Notes: generated from the sequence alone by a model not told the origin. DNA of 64,000 nucleotides from Acidobacteriota bacterium (GCA_021324935.1 JAJPIE010000075.1:92183-156182), one strand, 5' to 3'. Positions 44,201 through 53,122 are shown, counted from the first letter of the stretch. Made by a program: numbers and translations.

Positions 44201-44506
44201 GAATGCCGCAGTCTGAAAGCCGGAGCCGGAAACTTCCAGCTTATAGCTCCCAATGAGCAGGGAGGTGAAGAGATAAGCTCCAGCACTGTCCGTGCTGGTG
44301 GTCAACTGAACGTTCGTCGCTTCGTTGGTGAGCACCACTTTGGCGTCGGCAATCGCGGCGCCCGTCGGATCGGTCACCGTGCCTTGCAAGGTGGCCGTGG
44401 ACTGCGCGTGCGCGGAACCCGTAAGCCCGACACACAACAAAACCAGGAACAGAAGCTGAACTGCGGATCGGCCGGATAGAGCGGTACCCTGCGATCTTGG
44501 ATGCAT
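41228..44506 (-). CDS. TonB-dependent receptor, Oar-like
   Basis: This 1092-residue outer-membrane receptor has a signal peptide (about residues 17-34) and a CarboxypepD_reg domain (about 38-125; ATLQGTVTDPTGAAIADAKV). A plug-like region (about 130-250) includes IPLNGRHFTDLSLLTPG and a DTTNWLVNGINLND-type stretch. A very large barrel ends in SLLLQF. This architecture is highly expanded in Acidobacteriota and Myxococcota. The substrate is unknown, perhaps a peptide, glycan or siderophore. A terminator follows the stop and no SusD-like gene is near. Confidence 0.92.
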   Translation of the reverse strand: MHPRSQGTALSGRSAVQLLFLVLLCVGLTGSAHAQSTATLQGTVTDPTGAAIADAKVVLTNEATNVQLTTSTDSAGAYLFTSLLIGSYKLEVSGSGFQTAAFTGLKLPVATTVTKNVQLKIGQATETVEVTVGAPLVETSSNTMGQVLNDKTVQQIPLNGRHFTDLSLLTPGTVTPPANGFLSFPLRGQGSFGINTAGQREDTTNWLVNGINLNDPVQNQITFQPPIDTLAEYRIDNSSFPAQYGRNSGAIVNLATRSGTNEFHGEAFEFFRNNDLDARNFYNVGLDKNGNFLPQAPFKRNDFGFDVGGPIMKNKLFFFLAYEGLRQHQSLSVSTPVPSADQRATATAPAIVSLLKLIPNANLVGTGTASDPNTFNLFSGGVLANVSLNQGSADIDYELSDRDRLHGYYVVQKDLRQEPTAGGAIGANLPGYGDTRDGFRQLMTFSEDHTFSSSLSNTVRLGYNRIHLTFTPNALLNPSDFNINMPAGSPVSSGLPFINVGGTIGFGGPLGEPQGRGDTTVVLNDAVSWLKGRHTFTFGAELRRAYNNNIAFNVGSLTYPSLNNFLADGASTFTVQLGSGNDKILQPAYDFFAQDSFKLKPNLTLNIGLRYAWNATPSESQGRFTNFDPVTGTLFLAPSPFQQNNMNFQPRLGFAWDPFNDGKTSVRGGYAIMTQAPTTNIVTGLSSNPPFAIPVAVSSANATITAENPGATVGGTSLGPTVINPGFDNAYAQDWNLSIQRQFTADLGVEVAYVGVKGTHLQLTQNINQPFVTNGFYGATRPYPTLPDTSPVLPTQCQSPAPNCALSTINQINSGGNSNYNALWVTVNKHFSQNFELLGTYTYSKSLDYNSLSTGETYVIQNAYNPRGDYGLSEFDVRNRLALSGFYRFPFKKNRLVSGWQVGAIFQAQSGNPINPTLAIGPGPGVSLTVRPNLLAPIHTTGNPSQFFANAVLCQNFNGPLQGANPTIPDCAATPNATLAIPCTFSATPTTPGGKTYPVIPGSCTPGTMGRDAIIGPGFVNLDFSVTKDTKITERLNLEFRTETFDLFNHPNFGDPILTATSGSFGVITSTRFPTGDFGSSRQIQFSLLLQF

Positions 44507-45117
44507 CGTTTATCCCCCATAGATTTTTTCTCGCGATCGGGGCGCGGGTCGTACGTTGGTTTCCTTACCCGATCGCTTCAACAATCATTCGCCCTAGGCA
44601 AGGGCAGCTGGACCTGGTCGGAATATGGGACCAGCAGACCATATTCCCGCCGGTTCATAAGGCAATTGTCATACCACGCCCCTGAAATTGTTTAAATAAA
44701 TAAGTCCCCTAGTTTTATCAGATTGTCGGAGAAAGACTGCTCGCATCCGCAAGCTGCTGAGGGGGGACCTACGAAATTCTGGAGTTCGTTACGAAAAGAA
44801 GGATTTTCCTCAACCCGGATGGATTCGATTGAAATGCCATGGCTCTGTTGATCTCCCGCTGAATTGTGCGCAGTGGGGAAAATTGTCATCCCGAATCCCC
44901 GTCGTTTTTGCGAGGTTAGGGATCTGCTTTTCGCTACTGGTGTCCCGCGCCGCTAGGATGTCAACAGGGCCAAACGCCTTCTTGACAAAACCAAATCTGA
45001 CTCCGATGTTCCTTTCTACCTCCACAGGTTTCGATTGAATCCAAAAAATCGATACGAGTCAGAAACAAAAACTATATTCGCTGGCGTTCAAAGGGAAGCG
45101 GAGCGCCGATCAAGGGG
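44507..45117. other. 611-base intergenic region
   Basis: No gene, tRNA or clear repeat is supported. It is more AT-rich than its surroundings, and the segment adjoining 44506 must contain the promoter of the TonB receptor. The short frames at 44692-44889 and 44829-45038 have no homology or codon-bias support. Confidence 0.45.
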
Positions 45118-45480
45118 TTAGTTCTTCATCTTCTTCTTGATCTCCATCTTCACTTCCTTGCCGTTGACGTCGAGCACATAGGCGTGGTGGCCAGAGATGG
45201 CAATCTTCGTTGGGTCGCCCAGGGGTACCGCAGGCGGACTGTTTATGCCCGGCTCATTGGGTTCGTCTGGTCTGGTCGGCGGATGATACGTGTAATCGAG
45301 GTGTAAGGTGTATGCCTCGGTGAGCACCGTGTAATGCATGATGATTTTTGGCTGGCGCAGCATCGGACTGGTCACCGTAGTCTGCGAGGCGTCGATGATC
45401 GTCGCGGTCTTCCAATCCTTGCCAATCGCATAACTCGCCCAAAGCAGCATAACGAGAAAGATTCCTGCGGCTTTTCTCAC
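45118..45480 (-). CDS. Exported hypothetical protein
   Basis: This 120-residue protein is translated from a GTG at 45480, with GAGAGGGGGC upstream. A signal peptide (RKAAGIFLVMLLWASYAIG) is followed by a beta-rich domain (KTATIIDASQTTV; IIMHYTVLTEAYTLHLDYTY) and a lysine-rich tail. I recognise no family. Similar small secreted proteins of unknown function are common in Acidobacteriota. Confidence 0.6.
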   Translation of the reverse strand: MRKAAGIFLVMLLWASYAIGKDWKTATIIDASQTTVTSPMLRQPKIIMHYTVLTEAYTLHLDYTYHPPTRPDEPNEPGINSPPAVPLGDPTKIAISGHHAYVLDVNGKEVKMEIKKKMKN

Positions 45481-46075
45481 CGGAGCCCCCTCTCGAAGTA
45501 TAGCCAATCTCTGCGCAGCCGCGGCCCCACATCTTCCTTCGCGTTTCGGAACCTCAAAGCTGAACACACCTCCAGCGTACCAGTGCCGTCAGTTGGCCTC
45601 GCCGACCGGGCGCGCCGGCGGTATTCGGTCGAGTGTGACGCAACGCACAATGACCTGTGATGCAACGCACGGTGTTCGGCCACGCCGGTCAAGAAACTCG
45701 ATGTGCAAGTTCGTCTATTCCACTCTCCCTCGCACAAACTTGCAATCCAAATCAGGGGCCTTTCTTGCCAGCACGAATGAGAAAGGTGCGTTGGACGCGC
45801 AAGATCGTCGACCAGGTTTTGTCGCTTCAGCGATTGTAGTCCCTCACACAGTCTGACGTCTTGGTGCAAGTGCGTGCGGAGAAGGCAAAATGCAGGCGCT
45901 GCAAGCGGCGCACGCAGGTAATCGTCTCTCCCAACGGGTACTGCGGAAACTGCTGGTCCAAAACCGTAATTCGCGCATGGGAAATACCGGCCCCGCCCGG
46001 CGCGGAGGAGTAAGATGGTTGCCACGGCATAAGCTCGCGCCGGCATTTCTGTCCTGCACGGTTCCGGAGGAATTC
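45481..46075. other. Intergenic region with paired direct repeats
   Basis: No gene is supported by codon use or homology. A 15-base direct repeat, TGTGACGCAACGCAC (45634-45648) and TGTGATGCAACGCAC (45656-45670), has a 22-base period and may be an operator. TGCAAGTT and AACTTGCA (near 45704 and 45736) form an additional inverted pair. The right part contains the upstream region of the acid phosphatase gene. Confidence 0.45.
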
Positions 46076-46801
46076 ATGAAGCGATGCTCGCAGGTCCTTG
46101 TGGCCATTTCGGTTGTGTGTTTCGCACTGCTAGCCGCCGGCAAGCCACCCATGGCCGACACTCCGGCCTATACCTGGCAGGAGCCGGAGAATCACGCCGT
46201 CGAAGTGGATCGCCTGATGCGCTATCACGACTATGGCGAATACGATCGCGAGATCCGCGAAGTCGCAAACTCCGCCAGGGACTACCTCGAATCCATCGTG
46301 CGGGAAAATCCGAAAGGAGAAAGGCTCGCCGCGGTTTTCGACATCGATGAAACGGCCCTCTCCAACTGGAATGCCATGCAGAAATGCGGCTTTTGCTCGT
46401 ACTCCGCCGAGCAGGAACTCTTCTCGCAGGCGCACGATCCCGATTACTCCATCGAACACGATCCCCCCATCGTGCCCACGCTGGAGCTCTACAACTTCGC
46501 CAAAAAAAACGGCATCGCCGTCTTTTTCGTCACCGGCCGCCCCGAAAGCCAGCGCACGCTCACCACAAGCAATCTGATGGAAGCGGGCTACTCCGGCTGG
46601 GCGCAGTTGTACATGCGCAGCGAAATGAAACCCGGCGAAAGCCCCGAACCCGCCAGCGTCTACAAGCCACGCGCGCGGAAAAGTATTGAATCCCAGAACT
46701 ATCGCATCGTGCTGAATATCGGCGACCAGGCCAGCGACCTCGCCGGCTGCTGCGCCGAGCGTGTCTTCAAGCTCCCCAACCCCTTTTACCTGGTGAAGTG
46801 A
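46076..46801 (+). CDS. Secreted class B-like acid phosphatase (HAD IIIB)
   Basis: This 241-residue protein starts with a signal peptide (about residues 7-24) and has HAD motifs VFDIDETALSN (nucleophile Asp), FFVTGRPESQR and NIGDQASDLAG. It belongs to the HAD-IIIB acid phosphatase group (like plant vegetative storage protein and P4 lipoprotein). The ATG at 46076 follows GGAGGAATTC. A much longer upstream frame is not credible. It would release phosphate in the periplasm or outside the cell. Confidence 0.88.
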   Translation: MKRCSQVLVAISVVCFALLAAGKPPMADTPAYTWQEPENHAVEVDRLMRYHDYGEYDREIREVANSARDYLESIVRENPKGERLAAVFDIDETALSNWNAMQKCGFCSYSAEQELFSQAHDPDYSIEHDPPIVPTLELYNFAKKNGIAVFFVTGRPESQRTLTTSNLMEAGYSGWAQLYMRSEMKPGESPEPASVYKPRARKSIESQNYRIVLNIGDQASDLAGCCAERVFKLPNPFYLVK

Positions 46802-46929
46802 ATACTCGGGATCCGTCCTGAACATCGCCGATCGCGCCGAACCATCCCGCGTCTCGCATTTGCAGAAGCGAAAACCCGCGAAACCCAACAAACAGCTGGA
46901 CTCTTGGATTGAATGAATGGGGGAACAAT

Positions 46930-47017
46930 TGGTGCCCGGGGTGGGAGTCGAACCCACATGAGGAAAAATCCCCGGAGGATTTTAAGTCCTCAGCGTCTGC
47001 CATTCCGCCACCCGGGC
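46930..47017 (-). tRNA. tRNA-Leu (anticodon UAA)
   Basis: The minus strand folds into a class II tRNA with acceptor GCCCGGG/CCCGGGC, anticodon stem GAGGA-CUUAAAA-UCCUC (anticodon UAA), a long variable arm and a T-loop GUGGGUUCGACUCCCAC. The discriminator A (46933) is followed by an encoded CCA at 46932-46930. Confidence 0.95.
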
Positions 47018-47069
47018 GCCGGCACTTTTACTGTAACCAATGCGGAGACGCCGCGCAACACGCGCGCCT

Positions 47070-47082
47070 GGTAGCGCCGGCA
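47070..47082 (+). repeat. Second copy of GGTAGCGCCGGCA element
   Basis: The 13-base core found at 12831 recurs here between tRNA-Leu and the GH15 gene. The sequence diverges after CATCCCTGC. Confidence 0.35.
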
Positions 47083-47100
47083 TCCCTGCAGGCAAGCCAA

Positions 47101-49191
47101 TTAGTGGTGGTGCAGGAAATGGTCTGCAACGATGGAGGGCGTCTCGACAACGTGCTTTTCCTCCGCTCCCGCCACCAGCCTGAGAAACTCCGCCATGCTC
47201 CAGGAAAGCGGCGTGGCGCTTCCCGTCCCCCGGCCAAACACGAAGCCCGACTGCGTGGGCGCCGCCTGGTCCCACACCTGCTCGGGGATCAATCCGCCCG
47301 AATTCGCAAACTTCAACATCGCTTCCAGATAGACGGACGGATCGCGCCCTGCGGCAATTTCATATTCGCCGCGCTCGCCCGCAAAAATCGGCCAGATGCG
47401 GCCCTTGCCTTCGCCCAGCCACGGCCCGCCAAAATACGTTTCGCCGTAGCCATCGTGGCTGTAGCGGTAAAACGCCGGTCCATTCGGGGTTTCCACGCGA
47501 ATCTGCGCGTCCACAACCTTTATGGAATTCCGAATGACGGGATCGTCGGCGGGTCGAATCCCCAGCCGAACCAGTTCCAGGAAGCCCGCATCCACCACAT
47601 CGCGTTCGTCCCAAACACCGCCGCCGTTGCGCACGTCCAGTTGGTAGCCATCATTGGGATCGGTGTTGTTGTCGATCCGCATATAATAACCTGGCGCCTC
47701 CTTGCTCAAGTGGCCCGTGGTGGTGACCATCCACGCCTCAATGTGCGAGGCCCAATCATCGGCAGCGTGCAAATACCGATCCGCATCTTCGCTGGCGCCG
47801 TTTTTCCGCGCAATATCCGCGGCGCAAACGAGGCCCGCAATCTCCGCCGCCATCGTGGACGGCGAATACCCCGGCACTTCCTCCCAGCGCTCCTCTTGCG
47901 TCGTCGGGCCGTGCGCAAGCAGAAACTCCGCCGCCGGCCGCACGTGTTTTTGCCAAGTGTCCGCGTCTGCGCGCACCAATTGCCAAGCGAGAATGATTGG
48001 ATAGGCAATCTCGTCCATCTGCAGCGCGGTCCAATAGGGCTTCCCGTCCAGCCAACTGTTCTGGGGGAAGCGGCCGTCCGGCTCCTGCTGCACGTTGAAT
48101 AAATAAGTGAGCGCGCGTTCAGCCGCCTCGCGATCGCCCGCGGCCATCATGCCCGTGGCCACTTCATAAAGGTCGCGCGCCCAGATCAGGTGGTAGCCGC
48201 CGACGGCAGGAGTGTCCGCCTTTACCGAGAAGCCCCAGGGAATGCTCATGGAAGCAATCATGGCACCGCGATAGGTTTTGTCTTCCTGCGCTTTCAGAAC
48301 CATCGCGGCAAGCTGAAACTCCGTTTCGTAGCGCGGCGCCACCTTGCGAATCCCTTTCAGATACTCCTTCCAGCCGACGACATATTCCGCCGTCACATCC
48401 GAATACTTGCGCGCCAGGGATTTTTTCGCCGCGTCGATCGCCGCATCAGGATTTGGACCGAACCCAAGCGCCAGCATGTAGTGATTCGCGCCACCAAGCT
48501 TTGCTGCCTGGAACACATTGCCGTTTTCCGCGCGTTCGTATCTCCATTCCAGCTTGTGGTGCAGCAGCAGGTCCGTGTAGCCATCGCTCTTTCCCGCAAA
48601 GCCCGATGTGGCTTCCGAAAACGCGGGCGTGCTCATTAACGCGCAAGCGACATCCGACTTTTGCGTCACCAGCGCGCCATCCTGCGTGAAGCCTGTGTCG
48701 CCATACCCGCTGTTCTTCAGCGAAGGATCGGCTAGAACATAAAGGTTGTAGCCGGCGGGCGCGAAGAAATCGACCTGGATCAGCAGCGTGTCCCGCTGCG
48801 GATCGCTCACATAGGTCTTCGTGATTTTGAATTTTCCCGCCGGGTCGCTGCTGACTTGCCGGTAAAGCAGCGAGTCGGTATTCAAGCGCTCCAATGAATG
48901 CTTCAGGTCCTTCTTCTCGGCCCAGGTGTTGCGGCCGTCGCTCACGGCAAATTCCAGCGTCCGCAAATCCGCCGTGTCCAATCGCGGGTAGTACACCTCG
49001 GTGAGAATTCCGTTTTCAAGAGTGAACCAGACTTTGGATTCCAGCGACGTCGCCGTGCCGATAGCTTCCTTGCTTCCCGTCGTCCACGTCGGCATTACTC
49101 CCGGCGCGCCGGGAGCACTTTGCGCGCTCCCCACAACGGGAAGAAGCCAGGCAAGCACAAGCGTAACGAGCAAACTTTTTCTCGAGAACAA
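47101..49191 (-). CDS. Glycoside hydrolase family 15, glucoamylase-like
   Basis: This 696-residue secreted enzyme has a signal peptide (about residues 6-24), an N-terminal beta-sandwich (about 25-270; WFTLENGILTEVYYPRLDT) and a C-terminal (alpha/alpha)6 catalytic domain (about 290-690). Its motifs include YHLIWARDLYEVATGMMAAGD, RFPQNSWLDGKPYW and GGLIPEQVWDQ, the last carrying the catalytic Glu. The layout matches GH15 bacterial glucoamylase/glucodextranase. It would cleave alpha-glucans or related disaccharides at the non-reducing end. A TonB-dependent receptor gene lies directly upstream on the same strand, so the two may serve one glycan. Confidence 0.9.
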   Translation of the reverse strand: MFSRKSLLVTLVLAWLLPVVGSAQSAPGAPGVMPTWTTGSKEAIGTATSLESKVWFTLENGILTEVYYPRLDTADLRTLEFAVSDGRNTWAEKKDLKHSLERLNTDSLLYRQVSSDPAGKFKITKTYVSDPQRDTLLIQVDFFAPAGYNLYVLADPSLKNSGYGDTGFTQDGALVTQKSDVACALMSTPAFSEATSGFAGKSDGYTDLLLHHKLEWRYERAENGNVFQAAKLGGANHYMLALGFGPNPDAAIDAAKKSLARKYSDVTAEYVVGWKEYLKGIRKVAPRYETEFQLAAMVLKAQEDKTYRGAMIASMSIPWGFSVKADTPAVGGYHLIWARDLYEVATGMMAAGDREAAERALTYLFNVQQEPDGRFPQNSWLDGKPYWTALQMDEIAYPIILAWQLVRADADTWQKHVRPAAEFLLAHGPTTQEERWEEVPGYSPSTMAAEIAGLVCAADIARKNGASEDADRYLHAADDWASHIEAWMVTTTGHLSKEAPGYYMRIDNNTDPNDGYQLDVRNGGGVWDERDVVDAGFLELVRLGIRPADDPVIRNSIKVVDAQIRVETPNGPAFYRYSHDGYGETYFGGPWLGEGKGRIWPIFAGERGEYEIAAGRDPSVYLEAMLKFANSGGLIPEQVWDQAAPTQSGFVFGRGTGSATPLSWSMAEFLRLVAGAEEKHVVETPSIVADHFLHHH

Positions 49192-49220
49192 AGGAGCGCC
49201 TCTCGCGGGGATTCGGAAGA

Positions 49221-49256
49221 TAAGAAGGAGGAGGCGGAAAGCAAACCACCTCCTCC
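49221..49256 (-). terminator. Intrinsic terminator after the second TonB receptor
   Basis: In minus-strand RNA an 8-base stem GGAGGAGG/CCUCCUCC (49249-49256 with 49227-49234) is followed by UUCUUAUCUUCC. It lies 15 bases past the receptor stop at 49271. Confidence 0.65.
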
Positions 49257-49270
49257 CGGGGTGTTAGGGG

Positions 49271-52200
49271 TTAGAAAGTGAACCGCAGGCCCAACTCGAT
49301 CTGCCGCCAGCTGTCGGTGAGCACGTTGTTGATCAACCCGATGTGCCCATCGCTGAGGTTTGTATCCGCCGGGTTGGCGAAGTGCGGCGTATTGGTCAGG
49401 TTGTAGGCCTGGAAACGGAACTGTCCCTTCACGCGCTCTGTGACGCTGAAGTTCTTGAACAGCGCCATGTCCATGTTGGATTCTCCGGGCCCGCGGATGA
49501 TATCGCGCCCAGACGTGCCGGGAGCAATGTAAATTCCCGCGGAGTTCGTGGCCGGGAAAGCGAACGCTCCGGCATCCACATAGTCATTGATGTTTCCGGG
49601 ATGTACCTGGATCTTGCCGACCAGGTCCGCGCGCGTGGAACTCGGGTTGCCGTTCACCGTGATGCTGAACGGTGTTCCACCGGCCAGGGTGTAGATGCCG
49701 TTGAGCTGCCATCCTCCCACGAGGTAATCCGCCCACAGGGGAATGTTGCTGGCAAACTGCTTGCCGCGCCCAAAGGGCAGGTCGTAGAGGAAGCTCAGGA
49801 CCATCGCATAATCCTGGTCCTGAGTCGAGAGCCCGCGCTCCAGCGCATAGTCGGTATAGAGCTGCGGGCTGCAGGTGTCCAGGTTTCCGCAGGAATCATC
49901 AATCGTCTTGGACCACGTGAACGCTCCCGTCATCTGCAAGCCATTGGTGATGCGCCGCTCGTATTGAAGCTGCATCGCATTGTAATCGGACTTGCCGCGG
50001 GAATCCTGCACCGTAATGCTGCCCAGATTCGGGTACAGGCCGGGCGTGGTCGATGAAGCGTCATAGAGCACCTGGTTCGCGTTGTAGTTGCGCATCAGGT
50101 GCGAGCCGTGAGTGCCGACATAGGCGATGCTGACGGACTGGTTGTTGGCAATCTGCCGCTGGATCTGCAGGTTCCATTGCGAAACCATCGGCACAACGTT
50201 GGAAGGCAGCACGGATATCACGCTGACGCCGGTCGGCGCCGCCAGGTTCAGATCACCTGGCGCCGTCCCGATCACGAAGTTACCGCTGGGCAGCGGAGCG
50301 GTAGCTTGCGTGGAAATCAATTGCGCCGCGGTGCATCCGGCGGGTGTAAGCGAGCAAGGCAGAGCGCCGGAAAGGGTGATGCGCGCTCCCTGGGAGTAGC
50401 TGACGCCAGTCGTCCCGCCAAACGGCGGGTTCTGCGCCAACTGATTGCTGATGCCTCCGCGGTCCACGAAGTAGAACAAGCCGTAACCCCCGCGCACCAC
50501 CGTTTTGCCGTCGCTGGTCAACTGGTAGGCGAAGCCAAGACGCGGTCCGAAGTTGTGATAGTCGTTCGGAATGAGCGTCCGGGGCGAGCCGTTGCTGCCC
50601 GCCACGATCAGCGCGCCAGAGACGAGGTCGAAATTCGCCTGGCGGTTTTCCACTTCCGTGGGCCACGTCAAAATGTCCCAGCGCAGGCCAAGGTTCAACG
50701 TCAGCCGCTGGGTCACGCGGAAGTCGTCCTGAGCGAAGAAACCGTTCTCCCAACTCCTCGTGCCCACCATGCCGTATGCCGGGCCGTGCGCGTAACCATC
50801 GACAAAGCCCGCCAGCAGGTCAGAGACCTCGTAGCCCGTGCTGACGTGACCCGATCCCGGAGCCGCGCCGCAGCACCCGCTATTCCCATTGCCGGCGATG
50901 GCAAAGTAACCCTTGCCGGCCAGCGGGCGATACAGGTTCAGTTCGCGGCGCAAAATGCTGCCACCGACCTTAATCGTATGGCGGCCCTTGATCCAGGTCA
51001 GCGTGTCGTTGTAGTCGAAGCCCGTCTGCGGGATCTTGTATGTTCCGTAGTCGCCGGTGTACTCGATCTGGCTGTTGTAACCGCCGATGAGGGCGATGCC
51101 ACCGAGCAGCGGAGTGTTGCAGTTCACGATGCCCAACTGCACGCAGAGGTCCTGGCTATTGAACGGCGGATCATAACCAAACGTCGTGCGGATGAACCCG
51201 CCGCGGAATTCGTTCACCAATGTCGGGCTGATTGTCGAGGTCAAGCCCACCGACGTGCCCCAGGGATGGTTGAAGTTCGTGCCCGAACCGAAACCCGATG
51301 GCAGGGTCGTCAGGCGGGTCGTCTCCGTCTGATCGGCGCGGCCGCGGCTGAAGCGCACAAACAACGAATTCTTGGCGTTGAGCAGGTAGTCGCCGCGGAT
51401 GTCGAAGTCGTTCCAGTTCTCGATCAGCTTCCGTGTGTTTTTGTAATCGTGATAAACGCTGAAGCAAGCGGGATCGATGGCGTGCGTACAATTGGGTTCT
51501 GGAAATGCCTTCAGATAATTTTGTCCCACCGTGTTGATGCGATTCGCGGGAATCACGTTCGGTTGGCTGCCGTTGCCCATGAACTGCAGTGCACCGTTGG
51601 GGTTTGCCGCGGTAGTGGGCACGGAGCCATTGGTCGACGGGTCGTAGATGGTATAGGTCTGGCCGAGCCCCGTTACGGACGTGGGCTGCAGCAACTCGGA
51701 GAAATCACCGTTCCGCATCAGGTCCGTCGGAACCGTCGCATACTCCGGGCTGCCGGGAATCTTTTGCCGCAGGCCCTGGTAGTCGCCGAAAAGGAACAGC
51801 TTGTTCTTGATCACCGGGCCGCCGAGCGTGCCGCCGAACTGGTTGCGGTTAAAGCCGGGCGTCGGCGTGTGCGGCGTGGTGAAGAAGCTTTCCGCATTCA
51901 AGCTGGTGTTGCGGTTAAACCAGAATGCGCTGCCGTGATAATCGTTCGTGCCGGACTTGATGCTGGTCACGACCAAAGCGCCGCCGGCGCGGCCATACTG
52001 CGCCGGAGCAACGCTGGTCTGCACGCGGAATTCGTCGATCGCGTCCGCCGGCGGGAATAGCACAATCGTGTTCACCAGCGCTTCGTTGTTGTCGATACCG
52101 TCGAGAATAAAATTGTCCGCCTGCGGCCGGAGGCCGTTCACGGCCAGCGCCGCCCCGCCTTCCTGGCCGAAACGGAACGTCTCCGCGTTGTTTTGCGAGC

Positions 52201-52723
52201 CGGTCGCCGCGCCTCCCGGTTGCCCGCGCGTTACGCCCGGAACCAGCAAGGCCAACTGCGTGAAGTTGCGGCCATTCAGGGGTATTTCCTCAATCTGCCT
52301 CGCTTCTACCACCTGGCCCATCGCGGAATCTTGCAGGTTTATGACCGGCGAGCCTGCTTCCACGTTCACAACTTGTGCCACTTCGCCGACCTGCAACTGG
52401 AAGTCGGCAACGCCGACCTGCGCCACCTGGAGTTCCAGCGTCCGCGTTATTTTCTTGAAGCCCTTTTGTTCCACGGCCACGGTGTAATGCCCCGGCGGGA
52501 GCGCCGTCACCGTGTAATACCCGTATTCATTCGTGGTAATGGTGGAAACGCGGCTGGTTTCGACACTTGTGACCGTCACGGTCGCGCCCGAAACCACTGC
52601 TCCCGAGGGATCGGTCACCGTGCCCTGCAAGCGCGCCGTGTCGCTCTGGGCAAAGCAGGTGCCTGCCGCCCACAGCATGGCAACCAGGGCCAGTCCCAAG
52701 TTTCGCAATAGATGGATTCTCAT
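49271..52723 (-). CDS. TonB-dependent receptor, Oar-like
   Basis: This 1150-residue receptor has a signal peptide (about residues 8-25) and a CarboxypepD_reg domain (about 27-115; RLQGTVTDPSGAVVSGATV). The plug has IPLNGRNFTQLALLVPG and FILDGIDNNEALVNT, and a large barrel ends in IELGLRFTF. It is distinct from the receptor at 41 kb but has the same architecture. It lies upstream of the GH15 gene on the same strand, separated by a terminator. A membrane regulator is encoded divergently at 53123. The substrate is unknown, but a glycan is plausible given the GH15 neighbour. Confidence 0.92.
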   Translation of the reverse strand: MRIHLLRNLGLALVAMLWAAGTCFAQSDTARLQGTVTDPSGAVVSGATVTVTSVETSRVSTITTNEYGYYTVTALPPGHYTVAVEQKGFKKITRTLELQVAQVGVADFQLQVGEVAQVVNVEAGSPVINLQDSAMGQVVEARQIEEIPLNGRNFTQLALLVPGVTRGQPGGAATGSQNNAETFRFGQEGGAALAVNGLRPQADNFILDGIDNNEALVNTIVLFPPADAIDEFRVQTSVAPAQYGRAGGALVVTSIKSGTNDYHGSAFWFNRNTSLNAESFFTTPHTPTPGFNRNQFGGTLGGPVIKNKLFLFGDYQGLRQKIPGSPEYATVPTDLMRNGDFSELLQPTSVTGLGQTYTIYDPSTNGSVPTTAANPNGALQFMGNGSQPNVIPANRINTVGQNYLKAFPEPNCTHAIDPACFSVYHDYKNTRKLIENWNDFDIRGDYLLNAKNSLFVRFSRGRADQTETTRLTTLPSGFGSGTNFNHPWGTSVGLTSTISPTLVNEFRGGFIRTTFGYDPPFNSQDLCVQLGIVNCNTPLLGGIALIGGYNSQIEYTGDYGTYKIPQTGFDYNDTLTWIKGRHTIKVGGSILRRELNLYRPLAGKGYFAIAGNGNSGCCGAAPGSGHVSTGYEVSDLLAGFVDGYAHGPAYGMVGTRSWENGFFAQDDFRVTQRLTLNLGLRWDILTWPTEVENRQANFDLVSGALIVAGSNGSPRTLIPNDYHNFGPRLGFAYQLTSDGKTVVRGGYGLFYFVDRGGISNQLAQNPPFGGTTGVSYSQGARITLSGALPCSLTPAGCTAAQLISTQATAPLPSGNFVIGTAPGDLNLAAPTGVSVISVLPSNVVPMVSQWNLQIQRQIANNQSVSIAYVGTHGSHLMRNYNANQVLYDASSTTPGLYPNLGSITVQDSRGKSDYNAMQLQYERRITNGLQMTGAFTWSKTIDDSCGNLDTCSPQLYTDYALERGLSTQDQDYAMVLSFLYDLPFGRGKQFASNIPLWADYLVGGWQLNGIYTLAGGTPFSITVNGNPSSTRADLVGKIQVHPGNINDYVDAGAFAFPATNSAGIYIAPGTSGRDIIRGPGESNMDMALFKNFSVTERVKGQFRFQAYNLTNTPHFANPADTNLSDGHIGLINNVLTDSWRQIELGLRFTF

Positions 52724-53122
52724 ACCCTACCCCTTTTCTTCAATCGGAGTGAACTACTTCCCCACTTAAGTTGGTTTGGCACCGGGCAGCGCGTTTCCCT
52801 CACGCTTCTCGACGTGGCGTGGCAGGCGGACTTGCGGGCAGCTTTGAGACCCAGGGCAGCCTACCGGTCCTTAAATGAGGACTGAGCGCAGTCGGCTCCG
52901 CAATTCCGAATCTCAGCTTCCAAAAATTCGAATTGACCCCAGAATCCGCCCGCGCGAAACCAGAAACAGCGCGGTTTGTTCCCAGCAACTTTTCAAATCC
53001 TTGCTGCGGATAGAAGTCTCGTCACGTTTGATACCGTTACACGCGGAAGTCTCGCTCTTGCAGGGAGTTCCATCGGATGTTACGTTGTTACATAGAGAAG
53101 ACTTCGGGGTTACAGGGGTAGC
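52724..53122. other. Divergent promoter region with GTTAC motifs
   Basis: No gene is supported. The region between the TonB receptor and the regulator contains GTTAC at 53036-53040, TGTTAC at 53078-53083 and 53086-53091 (8-base period), and GGTTACAG at 53108-53115. The cluster lies in the last 90 bases before the regulator start and may be an autoregulatory operator. Confidence 0.4.

Noticed and set aside
45593..45856. 87-codon plus-strand frame between the hypothetical gene and acid phosphatase
   Set aside because: No ribosome-binding site or homology, and it contains the direct repeats.
50099..52060. 653-codon plus-strand open frame opposite a TonB receptor
   Set aside because: Shadow frame, rich in Arg and Val with no domain pattern.
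52813..52829. Sigma-54-like TGGCAGG...TTGCG
   Set aside because: The GG-to-GC spacing is 11, not 10, and the -24 element is imperfect.
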